64,000 nucleotides of DNA from Sulfurospirillum arcachonense DSM 9755 (GCF_000597725.1 NZ_JFBL01000012.1:1-64000); one strand, 5' to 3'; shown: positions 25,310-37,987, counted from the stretch's first letter. The notes: a model not told the origin generated them from the sequence alone. A program made the numbers and translations.

Positions 25310-25374
25310 TTTATTGCTGGGTCGAAAAATAAATTATTAAATGAAGAAATTTTAGTGGGATGGAAACTGGAGAT

Positions 25375-25392
25375 GGGACTCAAATGAGTCCC
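25375..25392 (-). terminator. Hairpin after rpsO
   Basis: GGGACTCA / TGAGTCCC with a 2-base loop lies 5 bases beyond the rpsO stop. No U-tract follows on the minus strand, so it may be an mRNA 3'-end hairpin or a weak or factor-dependent terminator. Confidence 0.6.
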
Positions 25393-25397
25393 TAAGA

Positions 25398-25670
25398 TTA
25401 TTTAACTCTTATAGAAAGCTTTGTAGCTATTTCATTATACTTAGTATAATCTTTTCTTTTAAGATATTTCATCAATCTTTTTCTTTGACTAACAAGTTTT
25501 AATAGACCTAGTCTAGAAGAGTGATCTTTCTTGTTAATTTTTAAATGCTCAGTTAACTCAACAATTCTAAATGTAAGTAGAGCAATTTGCACTGCTGGTG
25601 AACCTGTATCAGTTTCACTAGCACCATATTCTTTTGCGATTTCTAATTTTTTCGCCGAATCCAAAGCCAT
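25398..25670 (-). CDS. rpsO: 30S ribosomal protein S15
   Basis: S15 binds 16S rRNA early in 30S assembly. The 90-residue product is the normal length. It has [42 protein letters not shown] and the usual C-terminus. ATG 25670 has a GGAGGT site 5 bases upstream, which decides it over an in-frame start at 25682. It is divergent from the Rrf2/flhA genes, as I recall for C. jejuni Cj0884/Cj0883c/Cj0882c. Confidence 0.98.
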   Translation of the reverse strand: MALDSAKKLEIAKEYGASETDTGSPAVQIALLTFRIVELTEHLKINKKDHSSRLGLLKLVSQRKRLMKYLKRKDYTKYNEIATKLSIRVK

Positions 25671-25851
25671 AATGACCTCCAAATTGGTATAATCTCCCTA
25701 AAAAAAGGGGAGATGAATTATATCTAAACAAACAAAATCTATCTTTAAACGAGATAACTAAACTCAAAAGTCTATATTTTCTACATAAAGTTAAAACAAG
25801 TAAATATTTAGTACAATAATTATCCGATTTAAAACAGCAAGGATTATATGT

Positions 25852-26253
25852 ATGCTATTGACTAAGGCAAGTGAATATGCTCTTTTATCATTAATAATGA
25901 TTTCACAAAAAGACACCCCACAAGATGTTGATACTTTATCGACACAACTTGGCATATCAAAAAGTTTTTTAGCAAAAATACTTCAATCACTAGCAAAAGA
26001 AGGTATCCTAAAATCTTTTAAAGGTGCTCATGGTGGTTTTCAATTAGCCTGCGATCCTAGTGAATTTAGTCTCAAACAAATTGTGGCATGTGCAGAAAAA
26101 AAACCTACTATGGTATTAGAATGCACAACTGAGTTTGGACGTTGCCCTAATAATAGAGCAGATTTTTGCAAAATTTTGCCATTTTTAAACAAACTTCAAT
26201 CTAAAATTGATGATTTTTTAGATAATATGTCACTTAAAGATATAATTACTTAA
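25852..26253 (+). CDS. Rrf2-family transcription regulator
   Basis: The 133-residue protein starts LLTKASEYALLSLIMIS, the typical Rrf2 N-terminus, with a winged helix (GISKSFLAKILQSLAKEG) and the wing KGAHGGFQLA. Three cysteines (CTTEFGRCPNNRADFC, about 97-112) follow the IscR-like arrangement, so iron-sulfur or redox sensing is likely. It lies directly before flhA as in C. jejuni, but whether it controls flagellar genes cannot be seen. Confidence 0.9.
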   Translation: MLLTKASEYALLSLIMISQKDTPQDVDTLSTQLGISKSFLAKILQSLAKEGILKSFKGAHGGFQLACDPSEFSLKQIVACAEKKPTMVLECTTEFGRCPNNRADFCKILPFLNKLQSKIDDFLDNMSLKDIIT

Positions 26254-26306
26254 TGTAATAGACTTTTATACAAGTTTATTACTATCAAAATGTTTAAAAG
26301 GCTACC

Positions 26307-28514
26307 ATGGCAACCAATAAAAAAAGTATGCTAGTTCGTATTGCTCCTTTTTTAGAAACAATTGTTAAAGCAAAAGACTTAACGATAGTTGCTTTTATAG
26401 TAGCTATTATGGCTATTATTATTGTTCCATTGCCTAGTGGTGTTTTAGATTTTTTTCTTACAATTTCTTTGGCTACTTCAGTTCTTATTATTCTTATATC
26501 ACTTTATATACCTAAACCGACTGATTTAACCACTTTTCCAACTTTAATTTTGATTATAACTCTTTATAGACTTTCATTAAATATTGCAACAACAAGAATG
26601 ATTTTAAGTAAAGGTCATTTAGGAACTGATGCAGTAAGTGATATCATCTCTAGTTTTGGTCAATTTGTTGTTGGTGGTAACTATGTTATAGGTGTTATTG
26701 TCTTTTCTATTTTGGTTTTAATTAACTTTATGGTCATTACAAAAGGTTCTACTAGAGTTGCAGAGGTTGCTGCTCGTTTTACACTTGATGCAATGCCAGG
26801 TAAACAAATGGCAATCGATGCAGATTTAAATGCTGGACTTATCGATGAAAAATCAGCACGTGAACGTCGTGAAGCTATTATTCAAGAAGCTAACTTTTAT
26901 GGAGCAATGGATGGTTCTAGTAAGTTTGTTAAAGGTGATGCCGTTGCTGGTATAATTATTACTATTATTAACATTATTGGTGGTTTTTTAATTGGTGCAT
27001 TTCAATATGACTTAGATGCTGCTGTTAGTGCACAAACTTATACAATACTTACTATTGGAGATGGTTTAGTTTCTCAACTTCCTGCACTTATTAGTTCAAC
27101 TGCAACTGGTATTATTATTACACGTGCAAGTAAAGGTAATGATGGTCAAAACTTTTCTGAAGGTGCAATTGAACAGCTATTTAGTGAGTATAAAACACTT
27201 CTTATTGTTGGTTTTATTCTTATGATGTTTGCTTTAGTACCAGGCTTACCAACACTCTCTTTGGGTTTTGTTGGTCTTATCTTTTTAGGGCTGGGTTATC
27301 TTGTTAAAGTTACCCACGATGGAACATTTTCTTTAGATAAATTCTTTTTAAAACATATAGAAACAAAAGAGCCAAAAGCAGGAACAAGATTAAACCAAGC
27401 AGCAGAAGGGCAAACTCCACAATCAGCACCAAGAAAAAGTCCAGAAGAAGAGAAAAAAGAAGAAGAAACTGCACTTAATGATATATTAAAACTAGAAATT
27501 CTAGAGTTAGATTTAGGTTACCAACTCATTAAATTAGCAGACCCTGCTCAAGGTGGTGATTTACTAGAACGTATTAAAAGTATGCGTCGTAAAATAGCTG
27601 GTGACTTTGGTTACCTTATCCCACAAGTAAGAATAAGAGATAACCTACATCTCAATCCTAACCAATACCAACTACTTTTAAAAGGTATTTCTATAGGTGA
27701 AGGTGAGATATATCCTGATAAATATTTAGCAATGGATAGTGGACTAGTTTCTGAAGAAGTCGAAGGTATGCCTACTAAAGAGCCTGCCTTTGGTTTAGAT
27801 GCTCTTTGGATTGATCCAAAAATAAAAGAGGATGCTATTATAAAGGGATATACTGCTGTTGATCCAGCTACTGTTATATCTACACATATGAGCGAACTTA
27901 TTAAGAAACATTCGGAAGAATTACTCACTCGTCAAGAAGTTCAAAGTCTTGTTGACAAACTCAAAGAGACTTATCCTGTAATTGTAGAAGATTGTCTAAA
28001 AGTTGCTACAATTGGTCTTATTCAAAAAGTACTAAAAGCCCTTCTACATGAAAAAATACCAGTAAAAGACTTATTAACCATTCTTGAGACCATAAGTGAT
28101 GTAGCAGAGATAACAAAAAATATAGATATAATTGTAGAACAAGTACGTTCTAAACTATCCCGTATGATAACAAGACAGTATAAAGATGAAGATGGGATAT
28201 TGAAACTTCTTACTTTTAATGCTGCTACTGAGCAAAAACTATTAGATTCATTACATGAGCGTGATGGAATTAGAGAATTACTCCTGAATATTGGGCAAAT
28301 AAATACTTTAGTTCAAAGTGTAAGTGATGAAGCAACAAAACTACTTCAAAGAGGAATTGCACCTGTTGTTATTATAGTTGATCCAATGCTAAGGAAATCT
28401 CTTACTGATATTTTTGAAAAATTTGGACTTGATATAGTAGTACTTTCACATGCAGAAGTTGACTCAAGTGCTAATTTTGAAGTCATGAGTAGTATAGAAA
28501 TAGAAAATTTATAA
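26307..28514 (+). CDS. flhA: Flagellar type III export protein FlhA
   Basis: FlhA is the large inner-membrane export-gate subunit of the flagellar type III system. In the 735-residue protein the N-terminal half has about eight membrane segments, with TTFPTLILIITLYRLSLNIA and the cytoplasmic FHIPEP-region motif KGSTRVAEVAARFTLDAMPG. A charged linker (EEEKKEEETALND, near residue 380) leads to the cytoplasmic ring domain that binds chaperone-substrate complexes. Expression is probably part of the early flagellar hierarchy, but no special promoter is clear. Confidence 0.97.
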   Translation: MATNKKSMLVRIAPFLETIVKAKDLTIVAFIVAIMAIIIVPLPSGVLDFFLTISLATSVLIILISLYIPKPTDLTTFPTLILIITLYRLSLNIATTRMILSKGHLGTDAVSDIISSFGQFVVGGNYVIGVIVFSILVLINFMVITKGSTRVAEVAARFTLDAMPGKQMAIDADLNAGLIDEKSARERREAIIQEANFYGAMDGSSKFVKGDAVAGIIITIINIIGGFLIGAFQYDLDAAVSAQTYTILTIGDGLVSQLPALISSTATGIIITRASKGNDGQNFSEGAIEQLFSEYKTLLIVGFILMMFALVPGLPTLSLGFVGLIFLGLGYLVKVTHDGTFSLDKFFLKHIETKEPKAGTRLNQAAEGQTPQSAPRKSPEEEKKEEETALNDILKLEILELDLGYQLIKLADPAQGGDLLERIKSMRRKIAGDFGYLIPQVRIRDNLHLNPNQYQLLLKGISIGEGEIYPDKYLAMDSGLVSEEVEGMPTKEPAFGLDALWIDPKIKEDAIIKGYTAVDPATVISTHMSELIKKHSEELLTRQEVQSLVDKLKETYPVIVEDCLKVATIGLIQKVLKALLHEKIPVKDLLTILETISDVAEITKNIDIIVEQVRSKLSRMITRQYKDEDGILKLLTFNAATEQKLLDSLHERDGIRELLLNIGQINTLVQSVSDEATKLLQRGIAPVVIIVDPMLRKSLTDIFEKFGLDIVVLSHAEVDSSANFEVMSSIEIENL

Positions 28515-28522
28515 GGAAAAAA

Positions 28523-29563
28523 ATGAACTACAAAATATACCATCTATCCCATACAGACTTGGATGGTTACGGTTGCCAAATGGTAACAAATTACTTTTTT
28601 AAAAATATTGAGTTTTTTAACTCTAATTATGGAAAAGAAATTAATGAAAGAATGAACCAAATAACTCAAGCAATAGCAAATAGTGATATTGAGAACAATC
28701 TTGTATTAATAACGGATTTAAATCTTACTTTAGAACAAGCAAAAGATTTAGAAGGCAAAATAAAAATAAATCAAAAAGATGTCAAACTTTTACTTTTAGA
28801 CCACCACAAAAGTGGACAAGATTGTGCAAATGAATATGACTGGTATTTTTTAGATGCTACAAGAAGTGCAACTAAAATAACGTACGACTTTTTTAGCTCA
28901 ATTCTCAATGAAAATAAAGACCTTTCAAAACTAACCGATGTTATAAATGCTGTTGATATATGGCTAGATGATGATAAGGAATTTGAACTAGGAAAAGTTT
29001 GCCTAGGAGTTATTAGTGCGGCTAGAGAAATAAATAGAGTTATGTTTCCAAAAGAAAATTCTCAGTATATGTTTGCAATTTTAGAAAAAATTCAACCATT
29101 TTTTAATAAAGAAAATCCTCATATAATTTTAGATGAAGCTATCCATAGTATAAAAAAATCTTTTTTTCAACTAGATAAAAATGATACATTAAGTAACCTA
29201 GTATCAACATATAATGTTAATATGCTAACAAAAAATAAAGAAAAAATGCAAATCAACTATGGTGAATATAAAGGGATATTAACATATAACATAGGAAATG
29301 TTTCTATTATTGGAAATGATTTTTTAAAGAAAAATCCTGACTTTGATTTTTTCATGGATATTACTTCTCGAAAAACTATTAGCCTAAGAGCTGATGGTAA
29401 GATAGATGTAAGTAAAATGGCAGCACGTTTAGGAAATGGTGGTGGTCATCCAAATGCAAGTGGTGGTTTGTTAAATAGCTTTAAAGATAGTTTTGTATAT
29501 GATAATGTAAGAAAACAGGTTATGGATATAATTGCAACTAAAGGGGTAAACAATGGCAAATAA
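28523..29563 (+). CDS. DHH/DHHA1-family phosphoesterase
   Basis: Residues 7-20 (HLSHTDLDGYGCQM) hold the first metal motif, ITDLNLT the second, and LLLDHHKSG the DHH motif. The C-terminal DHHA1 domain has LGNGGGHPNASGG. Members cleave short RNAs, phosphoadenosine phosphate or cyclic dinucleotides, and this 346-residue subtype cannot be assigned further. It lies 8 bases after flhA and overlaps the next gene by 11 bases, so the three are probably cotranscribed. Confidence 0.85.
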   Translation: MNYKIYHLSHTDLDGYGCQMVTNYFFKNIEFFNSNYGKEINERMNQITQAIANSDIENNLVLITDLNLTLEQAKDLEGKIKINQKDVKLLLLDHHKSGQDCANEYDWYFLDATRSATKITYDFFSSILNENKDLSKLTDVINAVDIWLDDDKEFELGKVCLGVISAAREINRVMFPKENSQYMFAILEKIQPFFNKENPHIILDEAIHSIKKSFFQLDKNDTLSNLVSTYNVNMLTKNKEKMQINYGEYKGILTYNIGNVSIIGNDFLKKNPDFDFFMDITSRKTISLRADGKIDVSKMAARLGNGGGHPNASGGLLNSFKDSFVYDNVRKQVMDIIATKGVNNGK

Positions 29564-29816
29564 AAATTTAAAAGATGAATTAGAAGAAGCAGAATTTGAG
29601 ATAGAAGAGATTGCAATGCAACTAGCTGATATGTTAGGAGCTGCTTTACACTTTGCAGGAGTTAAAGATGATAAAATTCCTGATGCTGTTGATGCATATC
29701 TTAAAGGCTTAGATGAAGTTTTTGAAGATGATGAAGCAGTAGCAGAAATGGGATATGAAGAAGTTATTCAGGTAATAGAGTCTTTAAAAAATTCTCATAA
29801 ACATCTTTTTAAGTAG
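29553..29816 (+). CDS. Small acidic protein of unknown function
   Basis: 87 residues, strongly acidic and helical (KDELEEAEFEIEEIAMQLAD), with no Cys, signal peptide or membrane segment. It overlaps the DHH gene by 11 bases, so translation is probably coupled. I do not recognise a family. The position suggests a partner or regulator of the DHH phosphoesterase, which is inference only. Confidence 0.7.
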   Translation: MANKNLKDELEEAEFEIEEIAMQLADMLGAALHFAGVKDDKIPDAVDAYLKGLDEVFEDDEAVAEMGYEEVIQVIESLKNSHKHLFK

Positions 29817-29841
29817 TAGGGATTTCCCCCTTCTACTTTTT
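29811..29841 (+). terminator. Intrinsic terminator after the flhA operon
   Basis: AAGTAG (29811-29816) pairs with CTACTT (29833-29838), with an inner GGG/CCC stem, and TTTTT follows at 29837-29841. It includes the stop of the acidic-protein gene and overlaps the end of convergent cmoA. Confidence 0.75.
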
Positions 29842-30534
29842 AGCTAAAAATGTCACAAAATTTCCATATTTAAAAAGTGACTCTACAGATTTAAAACCAG
29901 CATTTAAAATCATTTTTTTATTTTCTTCTTCTGTATAAGGAACAAGCACGTTTTCTAAAGCTTCTCTTTTTTGAGAAATTTCAAATTCACTATATCCTTG
30001 CTTTTTCTTAAATTCATAATACATATCTATCATCTGTTTATTTAAAGTTTTATCTTCAAAAATTATTTTTTCACTAAAGATAAAAACACCATCAACTTCT
30101 AAAGAGTCATATATCTTTTTTACAAAAGTATCTCTTACTAAAGGACGTATAAATTGAAGCATATAATTAGCTATGATAACATCAGAGCCATTTAAATCTA
30201 CTTTTGTAATATCTCCATTAATAAGTTCAATATTTGCTCCATAAGCGTTTATTTTTTTACTAGCATTTTCTAGCATTGCTTCAGAATTATCTATTCCTAT
30301 AAGATTATAATCATGTGATTTTTTATAAAGATTTAAAAGAGTATTTGCAGTAGAGCACCCCAAATCTATAACTTTAGCATCATCTTTACAGTGAAGTTCC
30401 ACTAAATCACAAACTAAAGCGATAACATCTTTATAAAAAGGAATAGAACGCTCAAGCATATCGTCAAAAACAGTTGCTACACTTTCGTCAAACTCAAATT
30501 GCTTTTTTATTGGTTTTGAAAAAACTTTATCCAT
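29833..30534 (-). CDS. cmoA: Carboxy-S-adenosyl-L-methionine synthase
   Basis: CmoA makes carboxy-SAM from SAM and prephenate, the donor used by CmoB (9777-10676) for tRNA wobble uridine modification. The 233-residue protein has the methyltransferase fold with [16 protein letters not shown] and [16 protein letters not shown], and [13 protein letters not shown] near the N-terminus is typical. It overlaps ribF by 8 bases. It ends the ligA-tlyA-ribF-cmoA run found in C. jejuni. Confidence 0.93.
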   Translation of the reverse strand: MDKVFSKPIKKQFEFDESVATVFDDMLERSIPFYKDVIALVCDLVELHCKDDAKVIDLGCSTANTLLNLYKKSHDYNLIGIDNSEAMLENASKKINAYGANIELINGDITKVDLNGSDVIIANYMLQFIRPLVRDTFVKKIYDSLEVDGVFIFSEKIIFEDKTLNKQMIDMYYEFKKKQGYSEFEISQKREALENVLVPYTEEENKKMILNAGFKSVESLFKYGNFVTFLAKK

Positions 30535-31325
30535 TTAAAACACTTCTTGCACTATTTATATCTATTTCAATCTGTTTTTTTAAAATTGATAAATCATCAA
30601 ATTTTTTATTTTCTCTTAAATACTTTACAAAATATATCTCTATTTCATCTTCAACTACAATATTTTTATCTAAAATATGTGTTTCTATAGAAAAGTTTCC
30701 ATCTGTACTTACTCTATTTCCTATAAAAGAGACAGAATCATATATTTTTTCTCCTACTTTTGTTCTTGAAGCGTATACCCCATCACTTGGTAGAAGATAA
30801 TCTTGTATTTTTATATTTATTGTAGGAAAAAGTTCTTTTTTTCCAAGTCCTTGACCTTTTACTACTTTTCCACAAACAGAGTATTCTCTTCCAAAAAAAA
30901 CATTTGCTTCATCAACTTTTTTTGTTGTTAATAATTCTCTGATTATAGAAGAATGAACAGAAACTCCTTTATAGAAAAACTCTTCGACTATTTCTATTTC
31001 ACCATCATATAGAGTTAATAAATCATTTGCTGTACAAGATCGTTTTCTCCCAAATTGAAAATCATAACCAACTATTATCTTTTTTAGATTTGAAAACTCT
31101 TTTTTTATTATCTGTATAAACTCTTCACCACTTAAATTTTTAACTTTCAAAAAATGATAAAACATACAAGGGACTTTTGAATATTCTGTTCTTTTTAATC
31201 CAGGGGTTAGATTTGAATGATCTTTATCTATTACTAATAAAGCTCCATTTTCCCCAAGTCTATTAATAAGTTGCATGTGTCCCAAATGGATACCATCAAA
31301 ACTACCAATAGCTATAGTGTCTATT

Positions 31326-33985
<2,660 letters not shown>

Positions 33986-34044
33986 TTAGGATATCAAAAT
34001 AATGTTTAAAACTTAATTTGCATCATTACTTACTATATTTAATG

Positions 34045-34443
34045 CTATTGAATTTGAAATTCTTGTTTGTATACTAAATCCAACAAGCCAATAAAATCTG
34101 TAGCTGGCATATAACCAGTAAATTCATCAACTATTTCCATTTTTTTAGGATCTACTATGACATTAGTAGGAAAATATTTTATTTGTAAAGTACGAGGCAA
34201 ACTTGTCTCTTCTACATAAATTATTTTTTGTACATAATTTTTAGCAATTTGTGCTGCATAAATATTAGAGCTAAAAATTTCTTTATTCATCTTAACACAA
34301 TAACCACAATTCCTACTTTCAACACTTAGAAGTACTAACTTATTTTCACTTATTGCTTTTTTTGACTCTTCACTTATATCTAAAGCATATAAAGAACTAA
34401 AAAATCCTAAAAGTAAAACAATCAAACTGATTTTTTTCCACAT
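34045..34443 (-). CDS. Periplasmic thioredoxin-fold protein with CGYC site
   Basis: About 132 residues. A signal peptide (MWKKISLIVLLLGFFSSLYA) predicts export. The active site is RNCGYCVKMNKEIF, and IKYFPTNVIVDP supplies the cis-proline loop. It resembles SoxW/DsbE-like thiol reductases that would be kept reduced by DsbD (18423-20180). I chose ATG 34443 over an in-frame TTG at 34458 because it starts directly with the signal peptide. It follows the TSUP permease gene by about 30 bases on the same strand. Confidence 0.83.
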   Translation of the reverse strand: MWKKISLIVLLLGFFSSLYALDISEESKKAISENKLVLLSVESRNCGYCVKMNKEIFSSNIYAAQIAKNYVQKIIYVEETSLPRTLQIKYFPTNVIVDPKKMEIVDEFTGYMPATDFIGLLDLVYKQEFQIQ

Positions 34444-34475
34444 ATGTCCACCCCACAATTTTATTTTAAGTAATA

Positions 34476-35240
34476 TTAATTTGCTAAATAACTATCATAT
34501 AAAAGTTTCAGTATAGTAATCCCTACGATACTTAGAAAAAATACTCTTATAAATGTCACATCTTTTTTAACGACTAAGGTTGAACCAGTATAAGCCCCAA
34601 GTATTTGACCTATTCCCATAAGAATACCTACTGTCCACAATACTTGTCCACCTATAATAAAAACTCCTAAAGAGACTACATTACTAGTAAAATTCATAAT
34701 TTTTGTTTGGGCCGTTGCACTTTTTAAATTAAGTCCTAAAAGCATTACAATAGCAATAGTCCAAAATGAACCTGTTCCTGGCCCAAAAAAACCATCATAA
34801 AAACCAAGGCTAATACCAAATATAAAATAAAAAAGATTTGGTTTTAAAATATGGTGTCTATCTTCTTTACCAATTTTTGGAGTAAAAAAAGTGTATAAAA
34901 AAATCAAAACTAACATGATTGGTATAATTTTACTCAATAAATCTGCATTTAAAAGTAATATGCTATATGTTCCTAAACATGCACCTATAAAAGTAAATAT
35001 AATTCCCATATAAACATCTTTTATACTCACTAATCCTTTTTTTATATAATTAGCAGATGCTGTAAAACTTCCAAATGAACTTTGAAGTTTATTTGTAGCA
35101 AGTGCAATATGAGGTGGCATACCAGAAGCTAAAAGAACAGGAACAGAGATAATTCCACCACCACCAGCAATACTATCTACAAAACCAGATAAAAAACCAG
35201 CCCCTAAAAATATAAAGTAATAATAAGTTTCAAATTCCAC
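34476..35240 (-). CDS. TSUP (TauE/SafE) family membrane permease
   Basis: 254 residues with about seven to eight membrane segments and the family motif GGGGIISVPVLLASGMPPHIA (residues about 26-46), repeated in part as FDGFFGPGTGSFW-type sequence (actual GFYDGFFGPGTGSFW). TSUP proteins export or import sulfite, sulfoacetate, taurine or other organic anions. The substrate is not readable from sequence. Translation starts at GTG, overlapping the upstream stop codon by one base, with AAGGAAG ahead. Confidence 0.88.
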   Translation of the reverse strand: MEFETYYYFIFLGAGFLSGFVDSIAGGGGIISVPVLLASGMPPHIALATNKLQSSFGSFTASANYIKKGLVSIKDVYMGIIFTFIGACLGTYSILLLNADLLSKIIPIMLVLIFLYTFFTPKIGKEDRHHILKPNLFYFIFGISLGFYDGFFGPGTGSFWTIAIVMLLGLNLKSATAQTKIMNFTSNVVSLGVFIIGGQVLWTVGILMGIGQILGAYTGSTLVVKKDVTFIRVFFLSIVGITILKLLYDSYLAN

Positions 35241-35674
35241 TAAACTTCCTTATAAATATCATAAGTATTTAGTCTTATATTTGCAAGTATTGCACGTCTT
35301 ATTACACTCAATGCATATTTTCTATCACCCCCAACAATACGACCAACTTCTCTTTCATCGCATTTATCACAAACAAAAAATGTTATTTTATCACCTAAGT
35401 TTTGTGTTGTTCTACAGTTTTCATCATCTACATGTAACATTGATTTACAAACAGGACAATAACACCATAATTCAACAATATTTTCGCCCTTATATTTCCA
35501 CTGCCAAACCATATTATGAAAAATATCTTTTTTATATAATTTGTATTTTGGTTCTAATATTTTAACTACTAAAACAATTATAAAAATTATCATAAAAAAA
35601 AGCGATATTGGAGTTACTATAATTACCCATTCTGGGAAATTATACTTTTGGGCTAATTCTGTTATGTATTGCAT
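35240..35674 (-). CDS. Membrane-anchored protein with zinc-ribbon-like cysteines
   Basis: 144 residues. One hydrophobic segment at about 18-40 (IIVTPISLFFMIIFIIVLVV) is followed by a soluble domain with CYCPVC near residue 71 and CDKC near 101. These four to five cysteines could bind zinc as a ribbon. The C-terminus is basic and helical. The family is not recognised. It lies between folP and the TSUP gene with 0-1 base gaps, so it belongs to the same transcript. A link to sulfur or redox chemistry of its neighbours is speculation. Confidence 0.72.
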   Translation of the reverse strand: MQYITELAQKYNFPEWVIIVTPISLFFMIIFIIVLVVKILEPKYKLYKKDIFHNMVWQWKYKGENIVELWCYCPVCKSMLHVDDENCRTTQNLGDKITFFVCDKCDEREVGRIVGGDRKYALSVIRRAILANIRLNTYDIYKEV

Positions 35675-36820
35675 CTAAATTAATGCCTCTTGTATTGATT
35701 TTTGCACTTCTATTGCTTGAACATGTTCTTTTACATCATGGACTCTTACAATACTTGCACCCTCTTCTATTGTTTTTAAATGTATTGCTAATGTGCCTGG
35801 TAATCTCTCATTAACTTCACTTTTACAAATCTTATCTATCATAGACTTTCTGCTAGCTCCTATAAGAAGTTCATAACCAAAATGTAAAAAATGTGCGTGG
35901 TGTTTGATTAAAAGTAGATTATGCTCTAAAGTTTTTCCAAAACCAATACCAACATCTAATATTATCTTTTTTATTCCAAAACTTTGAGCTTTTTGTATTC
36001 TTTCTTCAAAAAATGCATCTACTTCAAGTATAACATTGTTATATTGTGGATTTTTTTGCATTTCATGAGTATCTCCAATCTTATGCATTAAAACCACTGT
36101 AGCATCATATTTTGCTACTAATCTTGCCACATCATCATTTTCTAAAGCTGTTATATCATTTATTATACTAAAGCCTTTTTGTAAAGCATACTCCACACAT
36201 AAAGGAGAATAACTATCTAATGAAAATTCTGCTTTTTGATAAAGTTTTTCTTCATATATAGCATCGATAACAGGTTTTACACGACTTAACTCTTCTTCAT
36301 CACTAACACCAATGCTTCCTGGCCTTGAAGATACGCCACCAAGGTCTATAATCTTCGCTCCATCTTCTATCATTTCTTTTACATGTAAAAGCGCCTGATC
36401 TCCATCAAATCTACTTCCTTGATAAAAACTATCTTCATTGGTATTTAATATACCCATAACTTTGACATCACGATTACTCTTTATCAAAAAATCAGTTAAT
36501 TGATTTGCTAACTTTTTTAAACCAAAAGGTTGGGCTAACTCTTTTTTACTGAGTATTTTCATTTGTGCATCATTTGCAATAAGAATAGCATCAGTAAATT
36601 CATCTTTACATGTAATAGTATCACGGCTTACAGCTAAATCTGCCCCAATAGACAAGGCATCTTGTTTAAGTATATTTGCTGCTGGTGTTTTTATATCTTT
36701 TATATATATTAAATTTAAATTTGCTTTATCTTTTAAAATAGCATTGCCCATATTTGTGGAGCCTACTTTTTTAAATAGTTCTTCTTTACATGTAGAACTA
36801 TCTAACTTATAAAACTCCAT
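35675..36820 (-). CDS. folP: Dihydropteroate synthase
   Basis: FolP joins p-aminobenzoate to the pterin in folate synthesis and is the sulfonamide target. The TIM-barrel core has VMGILNTNEDSFYQGSRF, IIDLGGVSSRPGS, ILDVGIGFGKTLEHNLLL and LIGASRKSMIDKI. At 381 residues it carries about 110 extra N-terminal residues compared with E. coli FolP (282), as I recall for H. pylori and C. jejuni. It starts where holB stops. Confidence 0.95.
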   Translation of the reverse strand: MEFYKLDSSTCKEELFKKVGSTNMGNAILKDKANLNLIYIKDIKTPAANILKQDALSIGADLAVSRDTITCKDEFTDAILIANDAQMKILSKKELAQPFGLKKLANQLTDFLIKSNRDVKVMGILNTNEDSFYQGSRFDGDQALLHVKEMIEDGAKIIDLGGVSSRPGSIGVSDEEELSRVKPVIDAIYEEKLYQKAEFSLDSYSPLCVEYALQKGFSIINDITALENDDVARLVAKYDATVVLMHKIGDTHEMQKNPQYNNVILEVDAFFEERIQKAQSFGIKKIILDVGIGFGKTLEHNLLLIKHHAHFLHFGYELLIGASRKSMIDKICKSEVNERLPGTLAIHLKTIEEGASIVRVHDVKEHVQAIEVQKSIQEALI

Positions 36821-37440
36821 TAGTCTCTCTTTCTTTTCATAATAGAAATTAAAAGAGTAAAAAGAAGATTTTGAGGGCGAGAATTAAGTTGTGCTAATTC
36901 TAATAAAGTTTGAAAATGGCTTAATTCTTCGTGTGTAAAAGATATACTATGTTCTAAAACAGCCTCACTCACTATGTTTTGAAGAGTATCTTTTAATTGG
37001 TTTTTATCTATACGAGAATTTGCTTGAACAAATTCGAATATATCTTTTTCACAAAGGTTTTTTAAATTTAAACCGCTATGAAGAACTGTTTTTTCTATTT
37101 TTAACTCTTTAAGACTAAGTCTAGAGCGAATAGTTGGTAAAAGAACTGTTTTTATTGGAACAATTACAATAAAAATTATATTTCTAGGAGGCTCTTCTAA
37201 AATCTTAAGAAGTGAATTTTGAGTTTCAACTCTATAACCTTTTGCACCTAAAACCAATATCTTTGGCTTTATTTCTGCTATATAAGCTTCTTTCACAACC
37301 GCTTTTGCATCTTCTAAAAGAAAATCATCTTTCTCTTTAATAAAAGGACAAATTCTAAATTCACTATATTGTTCTTGTACATATTCATAAGCTTTTTCTA
37401 TATCAGGACATACTAAGATATGACTTGGTATATCATTCAT
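36820..37440 (-). CDS. holB: DNA polymerase III delta' subunit
   Basis: HolB is part of the clamp loader. The 206-residue protein is short, as in Helicobacter. It keeps the AAA-like core with LVLGAKGYRVETQNSLLKIL, EEPPRNIIFIVIV and LLPTIRSRL (sensor 1 region), without a functional P-loop. It is encoded between hobA and folP with overlaps on both sides, the order I recall from H. pylori HP1230-HP1232. Confidence 0.9.
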   Translation of the reverse strand: MNDIPSHILVCPDIEKAYEYVQEQYSEFRICPFIKEKDDFLLEDAKAVVKEAYIAEIKPKILVLGAKGYRVETQNSLLKILEEPPRNIIFIVIVPIKTVLLPTIRSRLSLKELKIEKTVLHSGLNLKNLCEKDIFEFVQANSRIDKNQLKDTLQNIVSEAVLEHSISFTHEELSHFQTLLELAQLNSRPQNLLFTLLISIMKRKRD

Positions 37441-37984
37441 CTTCTAAGCTTACCTCAGCAAAAAGCACTGCATCAATACTCTTATCTAAAAGTCTAAAAA
37501 GTTGAATGAGTTTTATATCCAACAAATCATCACCACTTGAAAGATAAAAACTATTTTGTAAATGCTCATCCAAAACCCATGAAAAACTTTCATCATTTCT
37601 TTTTGCTAATTGCATTTTAATATCATTACTTTTCCCAATATAAAAAAATGTATACCCATTTAAAAAAGATTGTGAAAGCATATCTTCTAATAGTTCAATA
37701 TCCTCTTTATTTTTAAGCTGATGGATATTTGGAAAAAATGTCTTTATTGAGACAAAAGGTAAAAGTGGACGATTTTTATTTCCTAAATTGACAGTTTTTA
37801 AAATATATTCACCAAACCAATCTCTATCATCATCGGTAATTACAATAATAGATTGCCCTGCTAAAAGTTTTTGTAGCATAGAGGAAGCAAGAGGTACCCA
37901 CTCAAACCTCTTCTCTTCCATCCAACTCATCATAGAACCATCTTTTCTTATGGTTTTTAATGTCCACTTTAAGAATCTTTGCAT
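37433..37984 (-). CDS. hobA: DnaA-binding replication initiation regulator HobA
   Basis: HobA tetramers bind domain I of DnaA and promote orisome assembly in Campylobacterota, the counterpart of DiaA. The 183-residue protein shows MSWMEEKRFEWVPLASSML near the N-terminus and IIVITDDDRDWFGEYIL, both characteristic. It has an SIS-like fold without a catalytic role. It overlaps holB by 8 bases and follows lysC by 3 bases, matching H. pylori gene order. It is strong support for the lineage assignment. Confidence 0.9.
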   Translation of the reverse strand: MQRFLKWTLKTIRKDGSMMSWMEEKRFEWVPLASSMLQKLLAGQSIIVITDDDRDWFGEYILKTVNLGNKNRPLLPFVSIKTFFPNIHQLKNKEDIELLEDMLSQSFLNGYTFFYIGKSNDIKMQLAKRNDESFSWVLDEHLQNSFYLSSGDDLLDIKLIQLFRLLDKSIDAVLFAEVSLEDE

Positions 37985-37987
37985 ATA

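Noticed and set aside
25800-25852. CCGATTT upstream of the Rrf2 gene as a sigma-28 promoter
   Set aside because: The nearest TAAA is 18 rather than 15 bases away and the -10 match is poor.
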